NCBI GenBank assembly: GCA_031394025.1 | Contig: JANMWO010000547.1 | Span: 1 to 5,019 of the forward strand | DNA: 5,019 nt | Reading direction: 5' to 3' | Origin: JANXSF01 sp031394025 | GTDB lineage: Bacteria > Acidobacteriota > Terriglobia > Bryobacterales > Bryobacteraceae | Shown: positions 1 to 5,019 of the stretch, one piece after another | Numbering within the stretch: the stretch's first letter is position 1 | Layout: each line of letters starts with the position of its first letter | Position numbers and translations under genes: made by a program | The notes under the pieces: model-generated | The model's input: the letters and a program-made list of their open reading frames with translations, nothing else | Database searches by the model: none | Told to the model about the DNA's origin: nothing

Positions 1-175
1 CAATATAGCTAAGGTTGCCCAATGCTGGGTTGAACTGAGGAATGGACACTGTAACGCCACTTCCTCCCAGAGCACTCCCTGAAAACACGTCGGAAGTGTA
101 AGTTATCACTGCTCCGAACGAGGACAGCGGAATGGTCAAAAAGCCGACAACCATCACATTAAGGATTTTCAACAT
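1..175 (-). CDS. N-terminal part of an exported protein, probably of a PEP-CTERM/choice-of-anchor type (partial, runs off the left edge)
   Basis: Reading the minus strand from the ATG at 175 gives 58 codons with no stop before the edge. The protein begins MLKILNVMVVGFLTIPLSSF, a short signal peptide with one Lys, a hydrophobic core at residues 4-16 and a likely cleavage near residues 20-22 (SSFGA). The mature part starts with VITYTSDVF and continues to VSIPQFNPALGNLSYI. That last stretch resembles the 'ipqFdp.lG.L..v' start of beta-sandwich exoproteins that carry a C-terminal PEP-CTERM or similar anchor (choice-of-anchor E type). The family call rests on this motif only, because the C-terminus, where an anchor would be, is outside the window. 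The start is well fixed: an in-frame TAG lies four codons upstream and an AGGA sits seven bases before the ATG. Function is unknown; a secreted or surface-attached structural protein is the best guess. Confidence 0.6.
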   Translation of the reverse strand, partial: MLKILNVMVVGFLTIPLSSFGAVITYTSDVFSGSALGGSGVTVSIPQFNPALGNLSYI

Positions 176-182
176 GATGCAA

Positions 183-186
183 TCCT
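183..186 (-). promoter_or_regulatory. Ribosome-binding site for the minus-strand exported protein
   Basis: On the minus strand AGGA lies seven bases before the ATG at 175. With the in-frame TAG just upstream, it supports that ATG as the true start of the partial gene. Confidence 0.45.
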
Positions 187-310
187 ACCACTATTCGGCA
201 AATATGGAGTGGCTATTCAGCCTCAAGTACATTCAGTTTCCGTCTGATTGTAGGAAATCTGGACTTCCTCAGTTCACAAACCAAACAAGAAGTAGATTTT
301 TAGTAAAGGG

Positions 311-410
311 AGCCAATGGGGACACGCATGTCTGGCCACTCGCTTAGGGCGTTACGCTGTTCCTGACAGGTAAATGTTGCTTGGGCCAGACATGCATGTC
401 CCCACTGGCT
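311..410. repeat. Inverted repeat: 27-base arms (311-337 and 384-410) around a 46-base spacer
   Basis: The left arm starts AGCCAATGGGGACACGCATG and ends GTCTGGCC. The reverse complement of the right arm starts AGCCAGTGGGGACATGCATG and ends GTCTGGCC. The arms therefore match at 25 of 27 positions, the differences being A/G and C/T. Similarity stops abruptly on both outer sides. The core GGGGACATGCATGTC is itself largely palindromic. The spacer (338-383) holds the small near-palindrome GCGTTACGC. The structure fits a REP/MITE-like dispersed repeat that could fold into a long hairpin in DNA or RNA. It lies between two minus-strand genes and the right arm is inside the reading frame of the broken cytochrome gene. 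Whether copies exist elsewhere in the genome cannot be seen here. Confidence 0.75.
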
Positions 411-751
411 CGCGATATCCAAACCTTCAAAATCCCTCGGCAAGACTGTTCCCGTTTGTTCCTAGCGCAACCCTTGCAAAGACGCACTCCCATCGGAAAA
501 GCACGTGGGGCAATTGCGACATCGAAATGCTGAAGTGAAAGTCCACCGTTCTTCACGACGTCGGTGTGGCACATGGTGCAATACTTTTGCACCAGAGCAT
601 TCTGTTGGGTGGTGGGCATGACCTCCGCTGCGGAAGCTGAGGTGGCCAAGTGTGCGGTTAGGATTGCAATGGCGATTGTTGCCTCGGCATAGTTGCGGAT
701 GGCCGATACAGACTCATTTTCTATGTTTAGAGTTGTCCGCATTGATGTCAT
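344..751 (-). pseudogene. Truncated exported c-type cytochrome (signal peptide plus CxxCH remnant)
   Basis: The 135-codon frame contains a hydrophobic stretch ATIAIAILTAHLA (residues 24-36), an Ala-rich cleavage region (SASAA, 39-42), then NALVQKYCTMCHTDVVKNGG and LSLQHFDVA. C58, C61 and H62 form a single CxxCH haem c attachment site. The surrounding pattern (QKYC..CH.D..K.GGLSL..FD) is typical of the N-terminus of periplasmic cytochrome domains in acidobacteria and planctomycetes. Family resemblance stops near residue 81 (base about 511). The next 30 or so residues are Cys- and Arg-rich with no cytochrome character, and the last 20 come from the right arm of the inverted repeat. No distal Met ligand segment is present, so a folded cytochrome is unlikely. 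The leader before the hydrophobic core is also unusually long (23 residues, including Glu), so the 5' end may be altered too. The start could be M1 or M4. It is read here as a decayed gene; a short expressed protein cannot be excluded. Confidence 0.6.
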
Positions 752-760
752 TATATAGAT

Positions 761-1567
761 GTGAGCACAAACACTCCTCCTCCAGTCCCTTTAACCCTTG
801 AAGGCGCAGCCGTGCTGCATCAACTATTTCGTATTGATTGGAGTAGCTGGAATGCTGTTGAACCGGCCAAAAAGCATAGCATTCTGGAAGAAGCCAAGCA
901 CGTGCTGTTTACTTTGGAAGGCGATAATTCCGGACTATTTTCCATTCTGGGCCACAAAGGCGATTTGATGATGGTTCATTTCCGCACTGGGTTCCCTGCC
1001 CTTGAGGAGATTGAACGGACGATTGGGCGATTGGCATTAAACCAATATCTGGTCCAAACAACTTCTTACGTTTCTGTTGTGGAACTTGGGTTGTATGAAT
1101 CCACTCAGAAAATTTACGCGACTCTGCTGGAACGTGGCGTAACGCCGCACACGCCGGAATGGACCAGTGGAATTGAAGAATTATTGGCCACGCAACGCAA
1201 GGCGATGACGCCGCGCTTGTTTCCTGAAATCCCCAGCCGTCGCTACATTTGTTTTTATCCGATGGACAGGCTGCGAGGCGAACAGAAGAACTGGTACATG
1301 GAGCCGCTGCCGGTTCGGGCCAAGTTGATGCACGAACATGGCCTGATTGGCCGACGCTATGCCGATGTGGTGAAGCAGATTATTTCCGGTTCCATTGGAT
1401 TTGATGATTGGGAATGGGGCGTAACTTTATTCGCTGATGACCCGTTGGTTTTCAAGAAACTGATCTACGAAATGCGCTTTGACGAAGTAAGTGCGGTGTA
1501 TGCCAAATTCGGGCAATTCTACTTTGGACTTCGACACCCTGTGACAGATCTGGAAAAATTGTTCTAA
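761..1567 (+). CDS. hemQ: Coproheme decarboxylase HemQ (chlorite dismutase family)
   Basis: HemQ (ChdC) carries out the last step of the coproporphyrin-dependent haem pathway: peroxide-driven oxidative decarboxylation of the two propionates of Fe-coproporphyrin III to give haem b, in the cytoplasm. The 268-residue length is slightly above the usual 245-250. The diagnostic C-terminal block is intact. Y166 in FYPM is the catalytic radical tyrosine, H193 in HEHG is the proximal haem ligand, and Q206, R239 (YEMRF) and S244 complete the pocket. Their spacings (27, 13, 46 and 51 residues from Tyr or His as appropriate) match those of the Listeria enzyme (Y147, H174, Q187, R220, S225). The usual KR after YPM-x is R170 preceded by Asp, a mild variant. 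Distal Gln rather than the chlorite dismutase Arg argues against chlorite dismutase. The start is GTG at 761: an in-frame TGA lies at 743-745 and the first in-frame ATG is codon 70, far inside the fold. No clear Shine-Dalgarno precedes it. It is the first gene of a three-gene cluster. Confidence 0.93.
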   Translation: MSTNTPPPVPLTLEGAAVLHQLFRIDWSSWNAVEPAKKHSILEEAKHVLFTLEGDNSGLFSILGHKGDLMMVHFRTGFPALEEIERTIGRLALNQYLVQTTSYVSVVELGLYESTQKIYATLLERGVTPHTPEWTSGIEELLATQRKAMTPRLFPEIPSRRYICFYPMDRLRGEQKNWYMEPLPVRAKLMHEHGLIGRRYADVVKQIISGSIGFDDWEWGVTLFADDPLVFKKLIYEMRFDEVSAVYAKFGQFYFGLRHPVTDLEKLF

Positions 1568-1578
1568 TGTAAGACGTT

Positions 1579-3933
1579 GTGGAAATGCCATTCTTCCTAT
1601 TCGTCGTTGTCGTATTTTTTCTGTGGAGCCAACTGCGGCTGAACCAGCTTAGTGACCGGCTGAACAGCGCTGAGCGACGCATTGCAGAACTGCTGGAACA
1701 GGTGCATGTACCGGTAGCAAGTCGTGTTGAGGCCCCAGTGGAACGGCGACCCGAAGTGAAGCCACCACCGCTGCCAATACCAATTCCGGTCCTGGTGTCA
1801 GCGTCACTTTCAACACCACAGGCAGCACCGCCACCACTGCAACCGCCCGCACTACCCACCAAACCACTGCCCATAGCGGAACCAATTGCGGTGCAAGAAT
1901 CGGGGTCGCTGGAAGTTACCATTGGCCAAAGTTGGTTGAGCAAACTGGGCGTGATCAGTTTGCTGATCGCACTATCCCTGCTGCTCATCAATACAATTGC
2001 TAGCCATGGCCCTTGGGGTAAAGTGATCACAGCCTACGGAGTGAGCCTAGCTCTACTGGCCACGGGTGCCTGGTTTGAGCGCGGCAGCAGACCCAAACCC
2101 TTAGCTTGGTCTTTGATTGGTGGCGGATGGGCGGGCATCTATTTCACCACCTATGCCATTCACGGCTTGGAACCGGTGAAGCTGATTCAATCGGGTACGG
2201 TGGCCATGATGTTGCTGCTGGCAGTGGCGCTTTTGATGGTGCTGCACTCCTTGCGATATGAATCACAAACTGTGACGGCAATGGCATTTTGCGCGGCCTT
2301 TGCTGCCTTTGAAGTTGCCCCGTTAGACCTGTTCAATTCCTTGGCAGGCATTCCGTTGCTACTGTTTTTACTGTTCCTTGCCTGGAAAAAACATTGGCAG
2401 ACACTGGCTTTGAGTGGCATTGTCTTTGCCTACGTGGCCGCGTCTTTGAATTTCCATGGAACGGATTCCATTCGTTATGCCTACGAATGGGGTCAACCGG
2501 TGCTGTGGGTTTATTGGCTCTTAATCGAAGCGTATGACTTTTTACGATACGATTCCCGGCAGCCGATTTTCCCAATCAACGCATCGGGCTTGCTTGCCGC
2601 CACACTAACCACAAGTTCCTGGTCTGCCGGAATGCAGCCCAATCATTTTGTGGAACTGGCTGCGGTGGCCTTTCTGGTTTCCGCCGTTCTGCGCTTCACC
2701 AAACAGAAACAGGACCCGCAAGAGCTGGAGCATTTGAGTCCCGGCGGATTTACAGCCAGCATGATTTTGTCTGCTGTGTTGGCGTCGCTGGCCATTGGCT
2801 GGCACTTTGAGGGAGTGCGCCGGGTGTTCGCCTGGACACTTCACGCCCAGTTGATTGTGCTTGCTGGTTGGCAATTGCGGAACCGATTTCTGACCGTGCT
2901 TGGCGGTTTACTTTTCCTGCCACCAGCGGCGCAACTGATTGACCAACGTCAGCCCACGCCTATGGCAGCATTGTTTGCAGGACTGCTGTATGCCAATCGT
3001 TTTGTATTGAAACTGTGGATGCCTTTCAGCTACGCAGCTACGCTGATTGTGGGCGTCTACTTGTATCATGAAACGGCGTTTGATTTTCGACCCCTGGCCT
3101 TTACCATTGTGGCGGCGGCATTTGCGGCGATTGGTCAAAAGTTGGCAAGGCAAGAACTGCTGATACAGTCTGCCGCGCTGGGCATGTTCAGTCTGGTATT
3201 GCTCATGGTGGAAACTCCTGGAACGCAATATTGGATTACGTTGGGATTGCCTACTGCGATTTACGCCAGCGCTGCCTGGATATTGCGGAACCAGGCTATT
3301 CCGCGGCAAGCAGCAACATCGGCAGCAAACCTTTTCTGTGGCTATTTCATTTATAGAGTTGTTCCCCAACCTTGGATAGCTGTTGGCTGGTCTGTCCAAA
3401 TGCTGGTCCTGTGGACATTCGGAGTGCGCGCCAACCTTCTTATTCCGCGCTTGCAATGCATTCCACTGGCGGCGCTGGTAGTGGTGTATTTAATGGATCA
3501 CTATCATCAGAAGCTTGTTCGTATCGCAGTGCTATGTTGCTTCTTCGCCGTGGGCTTATTGCGACCCTATCTACGGGACCTCTATACGCAGGCTATGCGA
3601 CCGGCCGCTTTAGTGATTGCAATTGGGATGCTCACAGCACTAGTGAGCGATTCCGTTCTTGCGCAAAATCTTACCATTGCCTGGGCGTTGGAGGCGGCGG
3701 GGTTAATTCTACTGGGCATTCCGGTGGCCGACCGCGTAGTTCGGTTTGCGGGCCTGTTTGTGTTCGCACTTTGCCTGGGCAGAGTGTTGACGGTGGACCT
3801 GCCTGCGCGCGATTCCACGGGACGAATTTTTACATTTTTAGGGCTGGGCCTGTTGCTGCTAACCGTCTCCTGGGCATACACTCAGTTTGGCGGCAAAATC
3901 AAAGCTTACTTGAAGGAATCGGAAACGGAATAA
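1579..3933 (+). CDS. DUF2339 family polytopic membrane protein
   Basis: This 784-residue protein has the layout of the DUF2339 family, whose function is unknown. Residues 4-18 form an N-terminal membrane anchor, and 19-42 a short charged heptad-like segment (LNQLSDRLNSAERRIAELLE). Residues 50-105 are a Pro-rich, probably unstructured linker (PPPLPIPIP, APPPLQPPALP). From residue 111, LEVTIGQSWLSKLGVISLL is the family signature, followed by GPWGKVITAYGVSLALLATGAW and the Gly-rich turn SLIGGGWAGIYF (178-189). About 25 hydrophobic helices then run to the end, closing with GRIFTFLGLGLLLLTVSWAY at 748-767 and a basic tail. The protein is almost entirely within the inner membrane, with no catalytic motif visible. 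The start is GTG at 1579 or ATG at 1585: an in-frame TAA lies at 1570-1572, and neither start has a strong ribosome-binding site. It begins 11 bases after hemQ and its stop overlaps the next start, so translational coupling is likely. The family call is firm; any link to haem export or the envelope is speculation from position. Confidence 0.85.
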   Translation: MEMPFFLFVVVVFFLWSQLRLNQLSDRLNSAERRIAELLEQVHVPVASRVEAPVERRPEVKPPPLPIPIPVLVSASLSTPQAAPPPLQPPALPTKPLPIAEPIAVQESGSLEVTIGQSWLSKLGVISLLIALSLLLINTIASHGPWGKVITAYGVSLALLATGAWFERGSRPKPLAWSLIGGGWAGIYFTTYAIHGLEPVKLIQSGTVAMMLLLAVALLMVLHSLRYESQTVTAMAFCAAFAAFEVAPLDLFNSLAGIPLLLFLLFLAWKKHWQTLALSGIVFAYVAASLNFHGTDSIRYAYEWGQPVLWVYWLLIEAYDFLRYDSRQPIFPINASGLLAATLTTSSWSAGMQPNHFVELAAVAFLVSAVLRFTKQKQDPQELEHLSPGGFTASMILSAVLASLAIGWHFEGVRRVFAWTLHAQLIVLAGWQLRNRFLTVLGGLLFLPPAAQLIDQRQPTPMAALFAGLLYANRFVLKLWMPFSYAATLIVGVYLYHETAFDFRPLAFTIVAAAFAAIGQKLARQELLIQSAALGMFSLVLLMVETPGTQYWITLGLPTAIYASAAWILRNQAIPRQAATSAANLFCGYFIYRVVPQPWIAVGWSVQMLVLWTFGVRANLLIPRLQCIPLAALVVVYLMDHYHQKLVRIAVLCCFFAVGLLRPYLRDLYTQAMRPAALVIAIGMLTALVSDSVLAQNLTIAWALEAAGLILLGIPVADRVVRFAGLFVFALCLGRVLTVDLPARDSTGRIFTFLGLGLLLLTVSWAYTQFGGKIKAYLKESETE

Positions 3934-3935
3934 TG
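3931..3935 (+). promoter_or_regulatory. TAATG stop/start overlap (translational coupling)
   Basis: The TAA of the DUF2339 gene and the ATG of the TIM-barrel gene share one A. A GGAA ends only two bases before the ATG, too close for a standard site, so re-initiation by the ribosome finishing the upstream gene is the likely way the start is used. Confidence 0.6.
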
Positions 3936-4820
3936 ACTACTACACGCAGAATGTTTCTTGCATCAACGGCAGCGTTGCCTCTGGCCGCAGCAAAGTTTAC
4001 CAAGCCGATTGGAGTTCAGCTCTACACGGTGCGTAACGTTTATCCCAAAGACGCTCGCAAAACAATTGAGACCATCGCCAAGATTGGTTTCAAGGAAGTG
4101 GAAACGTTGCGGCCCATGCTGGAAACGGCGCTTCCGTTACTCAAAGAATTTGGATTGAACCCGGTAAGCGGCCACTATGAAACGCCGTTTGTCACAGGAA
4201 ATTGGGAGGCGTGGAAAGGTGCCTTTCCGCAAGGCAAGCCCGCCGATTTGGATTGGAACAAATTGTGCGAAGTCGCGGCCAAGGCTGGCCAGAAGTATAT
4301 GGTGATCCCCTATGTGCAGCCGGGCGAACGGGGAAAGACTTTGGATTCCTACAAAGTGTTTGCCGATCAGTTAAACAAGGCCGGAGCCGCCACCAAAGCA
4401 GCAGGCTTAAAGATGGCTTACCATCACCACGCTTTTGAGTTCGGAACAATCGACGGGACACGGATTATAGACCTGCTGATGGAACGTACCGATCCGCAGT
4501 TGATGCAACTGGAAATGGATGTATTTTGGGTTTCCATTGCTGGGGAAGATCCGGTGGCAATGCTGAAGAAATGGAAGGGTCGGGTGGCGTTGATGCACTT
4601 AAAGGACAAGGATGCAGCGGCACCGAAAATGTTTGGCGAAGGAGTTCCTGCAACTGCGTTTAAAGAAGTGGGTTATGGAACGTTAGATTTCAAGGCGATC
4701 CTGAAGACGGCACAAAGCACGGGAGTGAAGCACTTTTTTGTGGAGCAGGATCAGACTCCCGGCGATCCGCTGGACAGCATCCGGAAGAGCTATGAAAGGG
4801 TTAGGTCGATGAGTCTTTAA
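3933..4820 (+). CDS. Tat-exported sugar phosphate isomerase/epimerase-like TIM-barrel protein
   Basis: The 295-residue product belongs to the xylose-isomerase-like TIM-barrel superfamily (AP endonuclease 2 fold), whose members isomerise or epimerise sugars and related polyols with a divalent metal. It begins MTTTRRMFLASTAALPLAAA, a twin-arginine signal (RRxFL) with probable cleavage near residue 20, so the folded enzyme should be periplasmic. Strand 1 is IGVQLYTVR (26-34). Likely metal ligands are E169 (YHHHAFEF), D196 (LEMDVFWV), H222 (MHLKDKD) and E271 (FFVEQDQ), one at the end of each of four strands as in the family. GYGTLDF (247-253) and the closing SIRKSYERVR are also typical. The ATG at 3933 overlaps the previous stop in TAATG, and the Tat signal starts exactly there. 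The frame stays open further upstream, to 3372, but that part lies over the DUF2339 gene and has no domain character. The substrate is unknown. Many acidobacterial and planctomycete genomes carry such exported paralogues. Confidence 0.88.
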   Translation: MTTTRRMFLASTAALPLAAAKFTKPIGVQLYTVRNVYPKDARKTIETIAKIGFKEVETLRPMLETALPLLKEFGLNPVSGHYETPFVTGNWEAWKGAFPQGKPADLDWNKLCEVAAKAGQKYMVIPYVQPGERGKTLDSYKVFADQLNKAGAATKAAGLKMAYHHHAFEFGTIDGTRIIDLLMERTDPQLMQLEMDVFWVSIAGEDPVAMLKKWKGRVALMHLKDKDAAAPKMFGEGVPATAFKEVGYGTLDFKAILKTAQSTGVKHFFVEQDQTPGDPLDSIRKSYERVRSMSL

Positions 4821-4840
4821 GCGAAGTTAAGCAGACCTTA

Positions 4841-4853
4841 TTTTTTTAAAAAA
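4841..4853. other. T7A6 self-complementary tract between convergent elements
   Basis: Seven T followed by six A lie between the operon stop at 4820 and the predicted intron end at 4858. The run could act as a weak AT-only hairpin on either strand, but there is no GC stem next to it, so a normal Rho-independent terminator is not supported. GACC occurs in direct orientation on both sides (4834-4837 and 4854-4857). Confidence 0.3.
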
Positions 4854-4860
4854 GACCGTC

Positions 4861-4894
4861 GCGGTAGGGATGGCCGTTACCGGCCACCCCCCGC
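4861..4894 (-). ncRNA. Group II intron domain VI with branch-point adenosine
   Basis: Read on the minus strand, GCGG pairs with the final CCGC, and GGGGTGGCCG pairs with CGGCCATCCC including one G-U pair, closed by a GTAA loop of the GNRA kind. The 3' strand carries an unpaired UA between the two helices. The A of that bulge (complement of base 4865) sits where the lariat branch adenosine is expected. The pairing is visible directly; its role is taken from the known domain VI structure. Confidence 0.75.
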
Positions 4895-4897
4895 ACA

Positions 4898-4930
4898 GAA
4901 CCGTGCTTGCGGCACTACCGCACACGGTTC
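4898..4930 (-). ncRNA. Group II intron domain V hairpin (catalytic core)
   Basis: On the minus strand GAACCGTG pairs with CACGGTTC (8 bp). TGCGG then pairs with CCGCA (5 bp), with a two-base AG bulge on the 3' side between the helices and a TAGTG loop. A lower helix, a two-base bulge on the 3' side and a 5-bp upper helix are the hallmark of domain V, the metal-binding active site of the ribozyme. It is 33 bases, one below the classic 34. Two departures are seen: the catalytic triad position reads AAC instead of AGC (or CGC), and the loop lacks a GNRA tetraloop. Confidence 0.75.
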
Positions 4931-5019
4931 TTACCTTGGATGTGCCACCCTTGGGTGAATGGCGTCAAATCGCTTATTGGGAAAATCATGCTTTATCTGA
5001 GGGATGGGAAGCCAGTGTT
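4931..5019 (-). CDS. C-terminus of group II intron reverse transcriptase/maturase (partial)
   Basis: The minus-strand frame starting at 5017 gives HWLPIPQIKHDFPNKRFDAI followed by HPRVAHPR and a TAA at 4933-4931. A tail of the form 'P.I.HpfPn.RF.a.hPR' is usual at the extreme C-terminus of many intron-encoded maturases. The frame ends directly against domain V, which is where such a gene, housed in domain IV, should end. The protein would copy the intron RNA into DNA during mobility and help the RNA fold for splicing. Only 28 residues are in the window, so the polymerase, X and any endonuclease domains cannot be judged. The frame has no start here because it continues past the right edge. The call depends mainly on the position next to domains V and VI. 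Confidence 0.65.
   Translation of the reverse strand, partial: HWLPIPQIKHDFPNKRFDAIHPRVAHPR

Larger units (their letters stand above)
4858..5019 (-). mobile_element. 3' end of a group II intron (continues beyond the right edge)
   Basis: On the minus strand the order is the C-terminus of a reverse transcriptase frame, a domain V hairpin (4930 to 4898), a 3-base linker TGT, a domain VI hairpin (4894 to 4861), and the terminal bases GAC. This is the standard order for the end of a bacterial group II intron with its maturase gene in domain IV. The bulged A complementary to base 4865 would be the branch point, seven bases before the last intron base at 4858, as expected for these ribozymes. The intron points towards the operon, so its 5' end, domains I-III and most of its protein lie to the right of the window. 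The 3' exon would begin GGTCTTTTTT on the minus strand. The structural subclass cannot be set from this end alone. Confidence 0.75.

Noticed and set aside
195..240. Possible sigma-70 promoter for the left minus-strand gene (TTGAGG, 16 bases, TATTTG)
   Set aside because: Only three of six bases of the -10 box match, so it is no better than chance.
132..347. Plus-strand 71-codon frame
   Set aside because: It crosses the start of the minus-strand exported protein and ends inside the inverted repeat. It has no ribosome-binding site and no recognisable motif.
775..783. Strong GGAGGAGG on the minus strand upstream of the cytochrome remnant
   Set aside because: It is more than 20 bases from the ATG at 751, nearby alternative starts hit a stop at once, and the bases are explained by the Pro codons at the start of hemQ.
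761..1567. True chlorite dismutase instead of HemQ
   Set aside because: The pocket has Gln at the distal position (Q206) and the radical Tyr (Y166) expected of coproheme decarboxylases, and no signal peptide.
1452..2030. Minus-strand 192-codon frame rich in Gly, Ser and Thr
   Set aside because: It is the reverse shadow of the Pro-rich part of the DUF2339 gene. It also crosses the end of hemQ and has no domain or start signal.
2908..3456. Minus-strand 182-codon frame with many Cys, Arg and Gln
   Set aside because: It lies wholly inside the DUF2339 gene, and its composition is what the reverse of hydrophobic helix codons gives.
3372..3932. In-frame extension of the TIM-barrel gene upstream to an ATG at 3372
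   Set aside because: It overlaps the well-supported DUF2339 frame, has low-complexity shadow composition, and would bury the Tat signal that begins exactly at the ATG at 3933.
4831..4857. Rho-independent terminator for the operon
   Set aside because: There is a T run but no GC-rich stem before it; the flanking GACC copies are direct, not inverted.
4861..4930. Two hairpins read as a bidirectional terminator or attenuator
   Set aside because: The helix lengths, two-base bulge, 3-base linker, bulged A and flanking maturase tail fit intron domains V and VI far better, and no T run follows directly.

Overview
The window looks like a chromosomal segment of a soil-type Gram-negative bacterium, most likely an acidobacterium of the Solibacter/Bryobacter kind. 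The clues are a remnant of the exported single-haem cytochrome family common in that group, a long Tat-exported xylose-isomerase-like TIM-barrel protein, an anchored-exoprotein-type signal protein, and a palindromic dispersed-type repeat. This placement is an inference from gene content, not a phylogenetic result.

Layout. Bases 1-175 hold, on the minus strand, the first 58 codons of an exported protein that runs off the left edge. Bases 176-310 are non-coding and show only the ribosome-binding site of that gene. Bases 311-410 are a near-perfect 27-base inverted repeat around a 46-base spacer. Bases 344-751 (minus) are a decayed cytochrome c gene: it keeps the signal peptide and the CxxCH haem motif, then loses family resemblance and reads into the repeat. 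Nine bases separate its start from the start of the plus-strand cluster.

Bases 761-4820 form one compact plus-strand unit of three genes: hemQ (coproheme decarboxylase), a roughly 25-helix DUF2339 membrane protein, and a Tat-exported sugar phosphate isomerase/epimerase-like protein. The gaps are 11 bases and then a 1-base stop/start overlap, so co-transcription is likely. HemQ makes haem b in the cytoplasm. The roles of the other two are unknown, and nothing in the sequence links them to haem beyond position.

Bases 4858-5019 are the 3' end of a group II intron on the minus strand. It shows the last 28 residues of the intron reverse transcriptase/maturase, then domain V, then domain VI with a bulged branch-point A, and a predicted intron end in GAC. 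The intron points towards the operon and its body lies beyond the right edge. Most of the window is ordinary. The points worth a second look are the unusual domain V of the intron, the repeat fused to the broken cytochrome gene, and the conserved-looking hemQ-DUF2339-TIM-barrel arrangement.
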